This document shows positions 27,172 through 35,973 of a stretch of 64,000 bases of DNA, piece after piece. The stretch lies in contig JAHCBA010000014.1 in NCBI GenBank assembly GCA_019634625.1, positions 86,525 to 150,524 on the forward strand. The letters run 5' to 3'. A model generated the notes under the pieces. That model searched no databases, was not told the DNA's origin, and saw nothing but the letters and a program-made list of their open reading frames with translations. Both the position numbers and the translations under genes were made by a program. The DNA comes from Verrucomicrobiia bacterium. Lineage in GTDB: Bacteria; Verrucomicrobiota; Verrucomicrobiia; Limisphaerales; CAIMTB01. How positions within the stretch are numbered: the stretch's first letter is position 1; each line of letters begins with the position of its first letter.

Positions 27172-28644
27172 TCACGCCAGAATGGGCTGCACAACGTGGG
27201 CCTCGGCGTCCACTCCCGTCAGCTTCTGATCGAGGCCCTGGAACCGGTAGGTGAACCGGCGATGGTCGATCCCCAGCAGGTGCAGCACCGTGGCATGCAA
27301 ATCCCGCACGTGAACCGGATCCCGCACGATGTTGTAACTGAAATCGTCGGTCTCGCCGTGGATCGTCCCGCCCCGGATCCCCCCGCCGGCCAGCCACATG
27401 GTGAAACAGCGCGGGTGATGATCCCGCCCGTAATTCTCCCGCGATAATCCGCCCTGGCTGTAAATCGTCCGCCCGAACTCGCCGCCCCACAGAATCAGCG
27501 TGTCCTCGAACAGACCCCGCGCCTTCAGGTCGTGGATCAGTCCGTAGGTCGCCTGATCGATGTCCCGGCATTGCATCGGCAGTCGCCCGGCGACATTGCC
27601 GTGGTGATCCCAGTTGTTGAGATAGACCTGCACGAACCGCACCCCTCGTTCGAGAAGACGCCGTGCCATGAGACACGTGGACGCATAGGTCCCCGGCTTC
27701 CGCGCCTCGTCGCCGTACAGGCTCCAGGTGCTGTCCGGTTCGTCCGAGATCCTCGTGAGTTCGGGCACGCTGGTCTGCATCCGGAACGCCATCTCGAACT
27801 GCTGGATGCGCGTGTGGGTCTCGGGATCGCCGATCGCCGCGTGCTTCAACTCGTTCAACCGGCGCAGGCCGTCGAGCTGGTGACGCCGCAGCGCCGCCGG
27901 CACGCCCGGCGGATCGTTGATGAACAGGATCGGGTCGCCCTGGCTCCGGAAGGACACACCCGCGTGTTCGCCCGACAGAAATCCGCTCGACCACAGCCGT
28001 CCGCTGATGGCCTGGATCTGCTCCTTGTTCGTCGGCTCGGCCACCAGCACGACAAACGTCGGCAGATTCTCGTTCATGGATCCGAGCCCGTAGCTGATCC
28101 ACGAACCCATGCAGGCCCGCCCCGGAACCATGCTCCCGGTCTGCATATGCAGGATCGCCGGCTCATGGTTGATGGCCTCGGTGTGCATCGATCGGATGAA
28201 GGCCATGTCGTCCACGCACCGCGCCGTCCACGGCAGCAGCTCGGTGTTCATCCACAACCCGCACTGCCCCGCCGGCTGAAAGCCCCACTTCGACGGCGCG
28301 ATCGGGAACCGCGACTGCCCCGAGGTCATCGTCGTCAACCGCTGCCCCATCCGCACCGAATCCGGCAGCTCCTTGTCGTACCAGTTCGCCATCACCGGCT
28401 TGTGGTCGAACAGGTCCATCTGCGACGGGCCGCCCACCATGTGCAGGTACAGCACCCGCTTCACCTTCGGCGCATGGTGCGGCCGGATCGCGCCGCCCCC
28501 GGCCGCGCCGGAAACATCCTCGCCCCACAACCGCATCCGCGGTCCAAGCAACGAGGCCAGCGCCGCAAAGCCCAGCGCGTTTCGCCCGCGCCCAAAGAAC
28601 TGGCGCCGCGTCTCCAGACGGATCGTCTCGTCAATCAAGCTCAT
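27172..28644 (-). CDS. DUF1501 domain protein, Tat-type leader
   Basis: A 490-residue DUF1501 protein. The N-terminus has a twin-arginine-like leader (LETRRQFFGRGRNALGFAALASLLG). Family blocks match those of the protein at 665-2143: YLHMVGGPSQMDLFDHKP, DDMAFIRSMHTEAINHEPA, NNWDHHGNVAGRLP, WGGEFGRTIYSQGG, GRDHHPRCFTMW and DLHATVLHLLG. It is translated after the PSD1 gene at 28992-32354 on the same strand, the usual PSD1-DUF1501 order. The 347-base gap between the two holds repeat copy D and a run of CGATTCGC-like short repeats (about 28935-28990). Periplasmic role unproven. Confidence 0.93.
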   Translation of the reverse strand: MSLIDETIRLETRRQFFGRGRNALGFAALASLLGPRMRLWGEDVSGAAGGGAIRPHHAPKVKRVLYLHMVGGPSQMDLFDHKPVMANWYDKELPDSVRMGQRLTTMTSGQSRFPIAPSKWGFQPAGQCGLWMNTELLPWTARCVDDMAFIRSMHTEAINHEPAILHMQTGSMVPGRACMGSWISYGLGSMNENLPTFVVLVAEPTNKEQIQAISGRLWSSGFLSGEHAGVSFRSQGDPILFINDPPGVPAALRRHQLDGLRRLNELKHAAIGDPETHTRIQQFEMAFRMQTSVPELTRISDEPDSTWSLYGDEARKPGTYASTCLMARRLLERGVRFVQVYLNNWDHHGNVAGRLPMQCRDIDQATYGLIHDLKARGLFEDTLILWGGEFGRTIYSQGGLSRENYGRDHHPRCFTMWLAGGGIRGGTIHGETDDFSYNIVRDPVHVRDLHATVLHLLGIDHRRFTYRFQGLDQKLTGVDAEAHVVQPILA

Positions 28645-28769
28645 CGGTTCCTATAGGTTGGGCTTTGAATTCCACTGACCCGAAAAGTTCCCTGATCCAC
28701 GCCCGCGGGTTCCGGCCCCCGCCCCGGTGAACGACCCGCATCCCGGCAACGAAAACCCGCTCCACCCCC

Positions 28770-28927
28770 GTGCATCCCGGAGTTGTGGATGAGGAGGCAG
28801 CGAACCGGAGGGACGAGCTCGGCGAGTCCTCAACCCAACGCTCCACACCGTTGCGGCCTCGTGGAACCCGGCCCTCCGAAGCACCGCCTGGCGGAGTTCG
28901 CACCTCACCCACAACTCCGGGATGCAC
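28770..28927 (+). repeat. 159-bp inverted-repeat element, copy D (158 bp)
   Basis: It begins GTGCATCCCGGAGTTGTGG and ends CCACAACTCCGGGATGCAC: a perfect 19-bp terminal inverted repeat, making this the best representative. The interior shows CGGAGGGACGAGCTCGGCGA and CCTCAACCCAACG. It lies between two genes of a presumed PSD1-DUF1501 operon. Confidence 0.9.
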
Positions 28928-28991
28928 CGGCCCCACCCCCGCTTCGCGCTTCGCGATTCGCGATCCCCCATTCCCCATTCACGATTCGCCA

Positions 28992-31900
28992 TCACTTGTT
29001 CAGGACCTCGTCGAGATTGAGCAACTGGTTGGCCACCATGGCCAGCGCCGCCACCGGAGCCGGCGCAAGCACCGGATTCCTCGGCGACTCCCCCACCCCG
29101 AGCAGCCGCAGCGCATCCTCCGGAACCGCTTCATAATGCTCCCGCATCCGGTCAAGCGTCTCCCGCACGATCGACCGCTCCGCGTCCGTCAGCCCCCGCA
29201 ACAGCACCCTCGACGCCAGCGCGTCAATGGCCGCCTCCTCAATCCCCCGCGCATCCCACCAGGCCGCCTCGGCCAGCACGCGCGCCGCCTCGACAAACGT
29301 CGGATCGTTCAGCGTCGCCAGTGCCTGCAAAGGGGTGTTGGTCCGTTCCCGCCGCACCGAGCACACTTCACGGCTCGGCGCATTGAAGACCTCCATCGTC
29401 GCCGGAGGCGCCGCCCGCTTCCAGAAGGTGTACAGGGATCGGCGATACAGCGCCTCGCCCGAATCCTGCTCGTAATGGCGTGTGTTGCTCTCCGGCATCG
29501 CCACCGCCTCCCAGACGCCCACGGGCTGGTACGGTCGCACACTTGGCCCCCCCAACCGCGGCACCAGCAGTCCGCTGGTCGCCAGCGCATAGTCGCGGAT
29601 CGCCTCGGCATCGAGACGAAACCTCGGACCCCGGCTGAGCAACCGGTTGTCGCGGTCGCGTTCGAGCTTCTCCGCCGTGACCACCGCCGACTGGCGATAC
29701 GCGGCCGAGGTGACCATCAGCGTGAACAGGCGCTTCACGTCCCAGCCGCTCTCCCGGAATTCGACCGCCAGCCAGTCCAGCAGCTCCTGGTTCACTGGCG
29801 CCTCACCCACCGTCCCGAAATCCTCCGTCGTGCGTACAATCCCGGTGCCGAACACCTCCTGCCAGAACCGGTTCACCGTGACCCGCGCCAGCAACGGGTT
29901 CCCGGGCGACACCAGCCACTGCGCCAGACCCAGCCGGTTGCGCGGCGCCCCTTCCGGCATCGGCGGCAGGAACCCCGGCGTGTCCGCCGTAACCTCGTCC
30001 CCCGGCTTGTCGTACTCGCCCCTTCGCAGAATCCGCGCCGTCGGGACCGAATCCTCCCGCTCCTGCTGGATGTGGGTCACCGGACTGCGCCCCCGGATGC
30101 GGTCGCGCTCGCCCTTGAGCAGGGCCACCCGCCGCCCCGCCTCCGCCGTCGGACCATGCACCGCCACCCGGAAGGAATCCCGTACCGCCCCGGCTTCAGC
30201 CTCCCAGCGTCGAAGCTGAGCCTCGCGTTCGCGACGCACCTCCGCCTCCCGCTTCACCACCTCATCGCCCGCCGCCCCTTCCACGCCGCCGTCCGAACCC
30301 GCGCCCCCCGCCAGTTCCGCGCGCAACGCCTCGATCCCGGCCATCGTCGCCCCCCAGGCGCGACGCCGCATCTCCAGGGTCGGCGCCGCCGCAAGGGCCC
30401 GCACTTCGTACGGTTCCAGCGCCCGCCGGTGCAGCCGCAAATCCTGCACCGCGGCCCCGTCGAGGACGTGCTCCTTCTCCCGGCTCCCGACCCGCAACGG
30501 CAGATCCACCCGCACCGAACCCTCGAGCCGGTCCTGCTCCGCCCGCCCGTTCACACGCTCGCCGTCCAGATACAACCTCACCCCGGACGCCCGGCCGGAC
30601 CCGTCATGGGACACCGTCACGAACTGCCACGCCCCGGGCCGCATCACCTCCTCCGCGCTCCGCACCTTCATCGCCACCTGCGGCCAGCGATGCACCACGT
30701 GCATCCCGAAGGTCCGCCGGTTGACGAATACATCCCATCCCCGGTGATGCCCCGCCGCATCCTTCATCCGCGCCACCACCGAACCTTCAACCCGCCCCTC
30801 CTCGGGAATCCACACCCACGCCGAGACGGTCCACGGATCGCCCGCCTCCCAGTCCCCCAGATCGCCCAGATCCACCGCCCGCTCCGCACCCAGAATCGCC
30901 CCCGGCCCGGCCGGCCCATCCTCGCGCCACCCCATCCCCTCCGCCAGCGCCACCCGCCGCACCTCCTCGCCAACCCGCAGTTCCGCGTCCCCCGCATGGG
31001 CCCGATCGAAACGCAACGCCACCGCTTCGTCCTCCAACCGGACCCCGTCCCCCTTCGACCCCTCCTCCCCGCCACCGTCACGAGCGTCGGCCGCCCAGGC
31101 GGCCAGGGCCTCGTCCGCATCGCCAAACAACGCCTCGTAAGCCGCTTCCGCCCGCCGGATCTCCTCCGGCAATTCCCGCCACCGCCGCCGATCGTCCTCC
31201 CCCTGCGGCACCACGATCGCCCCGTCACCCTCCCGCCAGTTCCGGTCAAACCCGGACTGACGCGTGTTCCGGTAGAACGCCGCCAGCGCGTAGAAATCGC
31301 GCGTCGTCATCGGGTCGAACTTGTGGTCATGACACGCGGCGCAATTCGCGGTCAGCCCCAGGAACACCCACCCCGTCGTTCCCACCCGGTCGCTCGCGTA
31401 CAACGCCAGGTTCTCCTCCTCGATGGTGCCGCCCTCGTTCGTCGTGAGGTTGCACCGCTGAAAACCCGTCGCCACCCGCTGCTCCTCGGTCGGATCCTCC
31501 AGCAAATCGCCCGCCAACTGCTCCACCGTGAACCGGTCGAACGGCAGGTTCCGGTTGAACGCCCCGATCACCCAGTCCCGGTAGGGCCACATCTCCCGGT
31601 AATTGTCGAAGTGCAGCCCGTGGGTGTCCGCGTACCGCGCCGCATCCAGCCAGTACCGTCCCCGGTGCTCGCCCCAATGCGGCGACTCCAGCAACCGCTC
31701 GACGTACCGCTCATACGCATCCGGGGCCGAATCCGCCTCCAGCGCCTCCAGCTCCCCCGGAGCCGGCGGCAATCCCGTCAGATCCAGCGCCACCCGCCGC
31801 CCCAGTGTCCGAAGATCGGCCCCGGGATGCATCGCCAGTCCTTCCCCGGCCAACCGGGCCGCCACAAACGCGTCGATCGGGTTCCGGACATCGGTCCCCT

Positions 31901-32354
31901 CCGGCACCTCCGGCACCGAAGGGCGTACCGGCGCGGTGAACGCCCAGTGCTCCTCCCAGGGCGCCCCCTGCAAAATCCACGCCCGGATCCGCGCCTTCTC
32001 CTCCGGCTTGAGCGCCTTGAGCGAATCGGGCGGCGGCATGATGTCCGCCGCATCCTCCGTCTCGATCCGCTGCCATAACGGACTCGCCTCCGGATCGCCC
32101 GGCACCACCGAGGCGTCCCGTCGCCGCCCCCCCTCAAACACCCCCTCCCGCGTGTCCAACCGCAACCCCGCCTTGCGCGTCGCCGGGTCCGGCCCGTGAC
32201 AGGCCAGGCAGTTCTCCACCAGGATCGGGCGGATGTCGCGGTCGAACCGGATCGCTTCCGCAGGGGCCACCGGCAGGCAGGCCAGCCAGCTCAGCGCGGC
32301 CACCGGGAACCATCCCAAAGCAAGCCCTCGCCCGAATGCCGAAAATGTCTTCAT
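28992..32354 (-). CDS. PSD1 domain protein: cytochrome c + DUF1549 + LamG + DUF1553
   Basis: A 1120-residue exported protein, signal peptide about residues 1-33 (ALSWLACLPVAPAEA). Domains in order: planctomycete-type cytochrome with CLACH (Cys49, Cys52, His53) and a distal Met in DIMPPPDS; DUF1549 (about 155-365) with a second CAACHDHKFDP motif; a LamG/concanavalin-like domain (about 495-660, WTVSAWVWIPEEGRVEG); and DUF1553 (about 780-1090) with NRFWQEVFGTGIVRT, RRSLYTFWKRAAPP and LQALATLNDPTFVEAAR. Two CxxCH motifs indicate c-type haem binding. Partner of the DUF1501 protein downstream; the reaction is unknown, with glycan or sulfatase-linked roles often proposed. Confidence 0.95.
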   Translation of the reverse strand: MKTFSAFGRGLALGWFPVAALSWLACLPVAPAEAIRFDRDIRPILVENCLACHGPDPATRKAGLRLDTREGVFEGGRRRDASVVPGDPEASPLWQRIETEDAADIMPPPDSLKALKPEEKARIRAWILQGAPWEEHWAFTAPVRPSVPEVPEGTDVRNPIDAFVAARLAGEGLAMHPGADLRTLGRRVALDLTGLPPAPGELEALEADSAPDAYERYVERLLESPHWGEHRGRYWLDAARYADTHGLHFDNYREMWPYRDWVIGAFNRNLPFDRFTVEQLAGDLLEDPTEEQRVATGFQRCNLTTNEGGTIEEENLALYASDRVGTTGWVFLGLTANCAACHDHKFDPMTTRDFYALAAFYRNTRQSGFDRNWREGDGAIVVPQGEDDRRRWRELPEEIRRAEAAYEALFGDADEALAAWAADARDGGGEEGSKGDGVRLEDEAVALRFDRAHAGDAELRVGEEVRRVALAEGMGWREDGPAGPGAILGAERAVDLGDLGDWEAGDPWTVSAWVWIPEEGRVEGSVVARMKDAAGHHRGWDVFVNRRTFGMHVVHRWPQVAMKVRSAEEVMRPGAWQFVTVSHDGSGRASGVRLYLDGERVNGRAEQDRLEGSVRVDLPLRVGSREKEHVLDGAAVQDLRLHRRALEPYEVRALAAAPTLEMRRRAWGATMAGIEALRAELAGGAGSDGGVEGAAGDEVVKREAEVRREREAQLRRWEAEAGAVRDSFRVAVHGPTAEAGRRVALLKGERDRIRGRSPVTHIQQEREDSVPTARILRRGEYDKPGDEVTADTPGFLPPMPEGAPRNRLGLAQWLVSPGNPLLARVTVNRFWQEVFGTGIVRTTEDFGTVGEAPVNQELLDWLAVEFRESGWDVKRLFTLMVTSAAYRQSAVVTAEKLERDRDNRLLSRGPRFRLDAEAIRDYALATSGLLVPRLGGPSVRPYQPVGVWEAVAMPESNTRHYEQDSGEALYRRSLYTFWKRAAPPATMEVFNAPSREVCSVRRERTNTPLQALATLNDPTFVEAARVLAEAAWWDARGIEEAAIDALASRVLLRGLTDAERSIVRETLDRMREHYEAVPEDALRLLGVGESPRNPVLAPAPVAALAMVANQLLNLDEVLNK

Positions 32355-32470
32355 GGGGAGCAGTGCCCAAAGGGTAAGTCCACCCTCCCCGCCACCTCAA
32401 TCCCGCATTCCAGAGTGGTCGCCGGTCGCCCCGCCCCTATACTGGACCGCAACACGATCTTCCCACCGCC

Positions 32471-33979
32471 ATGAGCCACCGCGATTTCACCCGACGGGAC
32501 TTCGTCCGGACCCTCTCGACCGCCACCCTCGGTGCCTTGTCCGCCGGCGCCCCCCGGGCCTGGGCTTCGGACGCCGCCAGCCCCGCCCTCCTTCCCGCCA
32601 CCGCCGATTCGGTGGTGGTCCTCTGGATGGGCGGCGGCATGGCCCACACGGACACCTTCGATCCCAAGCGCTACACCCCGTTCGAGAAGGGCCTCGATCC
32701 CGCCCGCGTCCTGTCCACCTTCCCCTCCATCCCCACCCACGTGGATGGCATCCGCTTCACCGCCGGTCTCGAACGGATCGCCGGAGTGATGGATCGCGGC
32801 ACCCTGATCCGCACCTACACCGCGGGCGATCTCGGCTTCATCCTCCATTCCCGCCACCAGTTCCACTGGCACACCGGCTACACACCGCCCCAGACGGTCG
32901 CCTGCCCCCACCTCGGCGCCGTCATCGCCCGCACCCTGGGCCCGAAAAACCCCGCCGTCCCCGCCTTCATCAACATCGGCCAACGCTTCGAAGTCGGGGA
33001 AGGCGAGGAACTCAAGGCCTTCACCACCGCCGGATTCCTCGGCTCCGAATACGGCCCCTTCAATGTCCCCTTCCCCGATGCCGCCAAGGACGTCGTCACC
33101 CCGCCCGGAGGCATGAGCCCGGACCGCTTCGCCAATCGGGACCGCTTCTACCGCCGCCTGCTCGAGGCTTCGCCGGTCGGCCAGCTCGGCTCCGGGTACC
33201 AGCGCGAATCGCTCCTCCGCTCCTTCGACAACGCCCATCGCCTCCTCAGTTCCCCCGCCGCCAGGGCCTTCGACCTCACCGAGGAAAGCCCCGAAACCGT
33301 CGCCCGCTACGTCCCCGGTGGCTGGGATTTCTCACGCCGCCTGGGCGGCGATTTCGTCCGCGACGGCAGCTACGAGGAACAAAACATCCAGCGCTTCGGA
33401 CTCGGCTGCCTCCTCGCCCGGCGCCTCGTCGAGGTCGGTGCCCGCTTCATCGAGGTCAGCACCGAGTACATCCCCTTCCTCAACTGGGACACCCACGAGC
33501 ACGGCCACGAGAAACTGGTGAACATGAAGAAGGCCATCGACGGCGCCGTGGCCCAACTGGTCCTCGACCTCGAAGAACGCGGCCTCCTCGACCGCACCCT
33601 CATCATCCTCGCCAGCGAATTCAGCCGCGACATGATGATGGAGGGTCGCCCCGGACAGCCTGTCCAGGACCAGGTCCCCGTGCCCGACCGCATCGAGTCC
33701 ATGACCCACTACGGCATGCACCGCCATTTCACCGATGCCGGCTGCGTCCTGCTGTTCGGCGGCGGTCTCAAACGCGGCCATCTCCACGGCGAAACCTCCG
33801 ACGAACGCCCCTGTTCCACCGTCCGCGACCGCGTGGTGATCGAGGATCTCCACGCCACCCTCTTCCGCGCCGTCGGCATCCCCGCCGACCTCGCCTACGA
33901 GGTCGAGAAACGCCCGTTCTACGTCACCCGCGACGGCGTCGGCAAACCCATCGGCAGCCTGTTCACCCGCACCATCTGA
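32471..33979 (+). CDS. DUF1501 domain protein, Tat-exported
   Basis: A 502-residue DUF1501 protein with a strong twin-arginine signal (FTRRDFVRTLSTATLGALSAGAPRAWA). Blocks such as VVVLWMGGGMAHTDTFDPKRY, GTLIRTYTAGDLGFILHSRHQFHWHTGY, LNWDTHEHGHEKL and ILASEFSRDMMMEGRPG mark it as a different subfamily from the other two DUF1501 proteins here. It is transcribed divergently from the PSD1 gene with 116 bases between starts, which must contain both promoters. The C-terminus (DLHATLFRAVGIPADLAYE) is normal, so the gene is complete. Confidence 0.92.
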   Translation: MSHRDFTRRDFVRTLSTATLGALSAGAPRAWASDAASPALLPATADSVVVLWMGGGMAHTDTFDPKRYTPFEKGLDPARVLSTFPSIPTHVDGIRFTAGLERIAGVMDRGTLIRTYTAGDLGFILHSRHQFHWHTGYTPPQTVACPHLGAVIARTLGPKNPAVPAFINIGQRFEVGEGEELKAFTTAGFLGSEYGPFNVPFPDAAKDVVTPPGGMSPDRFANRDRFYRRLLEASPVGQLGSGYQRESLLRSFDNAHRLLSSPAARAFDLTEESPETVARYVPGGWDFSRRLGGDFVRDGSYEEQNIQRFGLGCLLARRLVEVGARFIEVSTEYIPFLNWDTHEHGHEKLVNMKKAIDGAVAQLVLDLEERGLLDRTLIILASEFSRDMMMEGRPGQPVQDQVPVPDRIESMTHYGMHRHFTDAGCVLLFGGGLKRGHLHGETSDERPCSTVRDRVVIEDLHATLFRAVGIPADLAYEVEKRPFYVTRDGVGKPIGSLFTRTI

Positions 33980-34000
33980 CCCCGCGGAACCGCGCCCAAT

Positions 34001-34068
34001 CTGTCGCTGACGAGTCAGCGATTCGGAGGGACGAGCTCCGCGAGTCCTCAACCCAACGCGCCACACCC
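34001..34068 (+). repeat. Fragment of the 159-bp element
   Basis: Starting CTGTCGCTGACGAGTCAGCG and running through CGGAGGGACGAGCTCCGCGA to GCGCCACACC, this matches the left-internal half of copy E but lacks both ends. It opens the 852-base gene-free mosaic between 33980 and 34831. Confidence 0.7.
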
Positions 34069-34090
34069 ATTCTCCCCCCTCCGTACTCGT

Positions 34091-34213
34091 ATCGGGCTCC
34101 AGAAACCCGCAGGGTTTCCAGAGATTAGCCGGGGGTCGAACCCGGCTCCGCGGGTTCGTCCCCCGGTCTGAAGTCCCACCCCGCCCACGACCCCGCCAGG
34201 GGTCGCAGATCCC
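34091..34213 (+). repeat. 123-bp three-hairpin element, copy 1
   Basis: It contains three consecutive inverted repeats: AAACCC-GC-AGGGTTT style, then CCGGGGGTCGAACCCG with its complement CGGGTTCG(T)CCCCCGG around a short GCTCCG loop, then GACCCC-GCCA-GGGGTC. The element recurs almost identically at 34587-34710 in the same orientation. No coding capacity. It could form strong hairpins in RNA or single-stranded DNA. Confidence 0.85.
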
Positions 34214-34264
34214 AGCGAATCGGAGGGACGAGCTCCGCGAGTCCTCAATCCAACGCCCCACCCC
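34214..34264 (+). repeat. Fragment of the 159-bp element
   Basis: AGCGAATCGGAGGGACGAGC followed by TCCGCGAGTCCTCAATCC matches the core of the family. Like the fragment at 34001 it is followed by a C/T-rich stretch and GTACTCGTA sequence, which suggests that a composite unit was duplicated. Confidence 0.7.
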
Positions 34265-34279
34265 CTTTCTCCCTCCCCC

Positions 34280-34414
34280 GTACTCGTACTCAGCCCGAAG
34301 GGCGGTACTCGTCCTCGTCCTCGATCCCGCAGACACACCCCCTTCGAACCTCGCCTCATGGCTGCCCCAATGGGTTCACTCGTGCTCAGACCTGCCATTC
34401 CACGTGCGAACTGG
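34280..34414 (+). repeat. 135-bp element, copy 1, followed by a hexamer array
   Basis: It starts GTACTCGTACTCAGCCCGAA and ends near CACGTGCGAACTGG. The second copy is at 45271-45403. About 20 bases further on, GAGTACGAGTAC (the complement of the start) flanks the hexanucleotide array (GATTAA)4 at 34434-34457, after which GAGTACGGGTACGAG follows. The rest of the region to 34586 shows nothing recognisable. Confidence 0.7.
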
Positions 34415-34433
34415 GCTGGGCGAGTACGAGTAC

Positions 34434-34457
34434 GATTAAGATTAAGATTAAGATTAA
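34434..34457 (+). repeat. Hexanucleotide tandem repeat (GATTAA)4
   Basis: Four perfect GATTAA units, extended by a partial GA, in an otherwise GC-rich stretch. They are flanked on both sides by GAGTAC-type sequence. Confidence 0.95.
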
Positions 34458-34586
34458 GAGTACGGGTACGAGGCCTGCCGCAAGACCCTGATGTGCACCC
34501 TCTCGAAGGGGGTTGGGTGAGGCGCACCGAGGCGGATCACCGCAGAACTCCCCGTGATCCCACGGATCCTGCGAGCTTCACCTTCC

Positions 34587-34710
34587 ATCGGGCCCCAGAA
34601 ACCCGCAGGGTTTCCAGAGATTAGCCGGGGGTCGAACCCGGCTCCGCGGGTTCGACCCCCGGTCAGAAGTCCCACCCCGCCCACGACCCCGCCAGGGGTC
34701 GCAGAATCCC
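34587..34710 (+). repeat. Three-hairpin element, copy 2 (124 bp)
   Basis: Nearly identical to 34091-34213. Here the central inverted repeat is perfect: CCGGGGGTCGAACCCG pairs with CGGGTTCGACCCCCGG. The 121 bases from its end to the pseudopilin gene stop contain nothing I can identify. Confidence 0.85.
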
Positions 34711-34831
34711 CTCGGTGCAGGCTCTGAGTGGGCGATGCGGAGAACGCGAGGAGAGACGTCACCATGGCGTGCTCGTCAGGCTTGGCTGCGGCACCGGCCC
34801 GCACCCGCCCGTCTCCAACCCACGACCGTCC

Positions 34832-35806
34832 TCACAGCCGCTCGAAGGCGTGGTCCGCCAGCCACTGGTAGTCGCGACGCTGGGCGGCCGGCACTGCAAA
34901 TGGAAGCATCGCCCCACCCTGCCTCGGCGCCTTGCGCGTCGCGACCTCCAACCACCGGTGGATCTCCGAATGGCCGTCTGCGAAGGTGAGCCCGCCTGCC
35001 CCATTGTGATACGAGGCCGGAAGGTCGCTCCATTGCGTCCCCGTCGGATTGTTGACGAACCACCCGTCATTGATGCTGTCCGGATGCTCGTCGAGAAAAA
35101 CGAAGATGTTCGCTGGCGCCGTGATGTCGGTGAGCTTCAGGAACTGCTTGAATCCAGGAAACGGGCTCTGTCCGTTCGGCGTGAGATCGCCCCCGTGTCC
35201 GCACGCGGCATTCATCGCCATGCTCCGCACCCTCTTCGACCAGCCGCGCGCCCGCTGCGCCGCGCTCAACGCCGTGTCCGCCGGGCACTTGTACACCCCC
35301 ACGGACCGCGCCGTATAAGGCGCCAGCTTGGCCTCGGTGATGAAGGCGAGGTTGGTGTTGTCCGGTTCCAATCCCCAGGTCATCACGTTGTTCACCCAGC
35401 TCCGCCGCTGGGCCATGGTCTGCGTGATCCCGTGGTTGTCCACCAACCGCTCCTCGTTGTCCCCCGCGTACAGGATCCACGCCAAACCCATCTGCTTCCC
35501 GTTGTTCAGGCAGGCGATCCCCTGCGCCTTGGTCTTCGCCTTCGACAACGCCGGCAACAGCATGCTCGCCAGAATCGCGATGATCGCGATCACCACCAGC
35601 AACTCGATCAGCGTGAATCCCTCCGCACCCCGCCTCAACCCCGGTTGTCCCTCCCCCGGCCCATCCCCGGACCCCCGTTCCCGCACGGACGAACTCCGCA
35701 ACTCCGACGTTTCCAATCCCAACCCCTCACCCCGTCCTCGCCAGAGGCGTCCATCCCCTCCCTCTCCCAACTCATCGCCCATTCGCGGTCCATAGCGGTG
35801 GTTCAT
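34832..35806 (-). CDS. Pilin-like protein (prepilin N-terminal methylation domain)
   Basis: With the ATG at 35806 the protein has 324 residues. The prepilin motif [26 protein letters not shown] starts near residue 62, with cleavage after Gly63. A 63-residue leader is unusually long, so a GTG at 35686 (41st codon) may be the real start. The soluble domain shows [46 protein letters not shown] and [12 protein letters not shown], the standard pattern of the large Verrucomicrobia pseudopilin families. It is transcribed toward the repeat mosaic and divergently from the TPAT operon. Confidence 0.88.
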   Translation of the reverse strand: MNHRYGPRMGDELGEGGDGRLWRGRGEGLGLETSELRSSSVRERGSGDGPGEGQPGLRRGAEGFTLIELLVVIAIIAILASMLLPALSKAKTKAQGIACLNNGKQMGLAWILYAGDNEERLVDNHGITQTMAQRRSWVNNVMTWGLEPDNTNLAFITEAKLAPYTARSVGVYKCPADTALSAAQRARGWSKRVRSMAMNAACGHGGDLTPNGQSPFPGFKQFLKLTDITAPANIFVFLDEHPDSINDGWFVNNPTGTQWSDLPASYHNGAGGLTFADGHSEIHRWLEVATRKAPRQGGAMLPFAVPAAQRRDYQWLADHAFERL

Positions 35807-35973
35807 GATGCCCTCCAGTCTGCCCAACCCCCTCCCCCGGGCCAACCTTCTAAAGCGGCGCCCTCCGTTCCCCACATTCCCCGACTCGCCAGTCGCCACT
35901 CGCCCCCCAGCCCAGGACTTCGGGATTGCGCCCGCCCCGATTCATGCCCCGAATCGGCCCGTCCGACCGCACC

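Noticed and set aside
34125..34170. tRNA-like T-arm (GGGTTCG...CCCCCGG)
   Set aside because: The segment pairs with an inverted copy just upstream; there is no cloverleaf, anticodon arm or acceptor stem.
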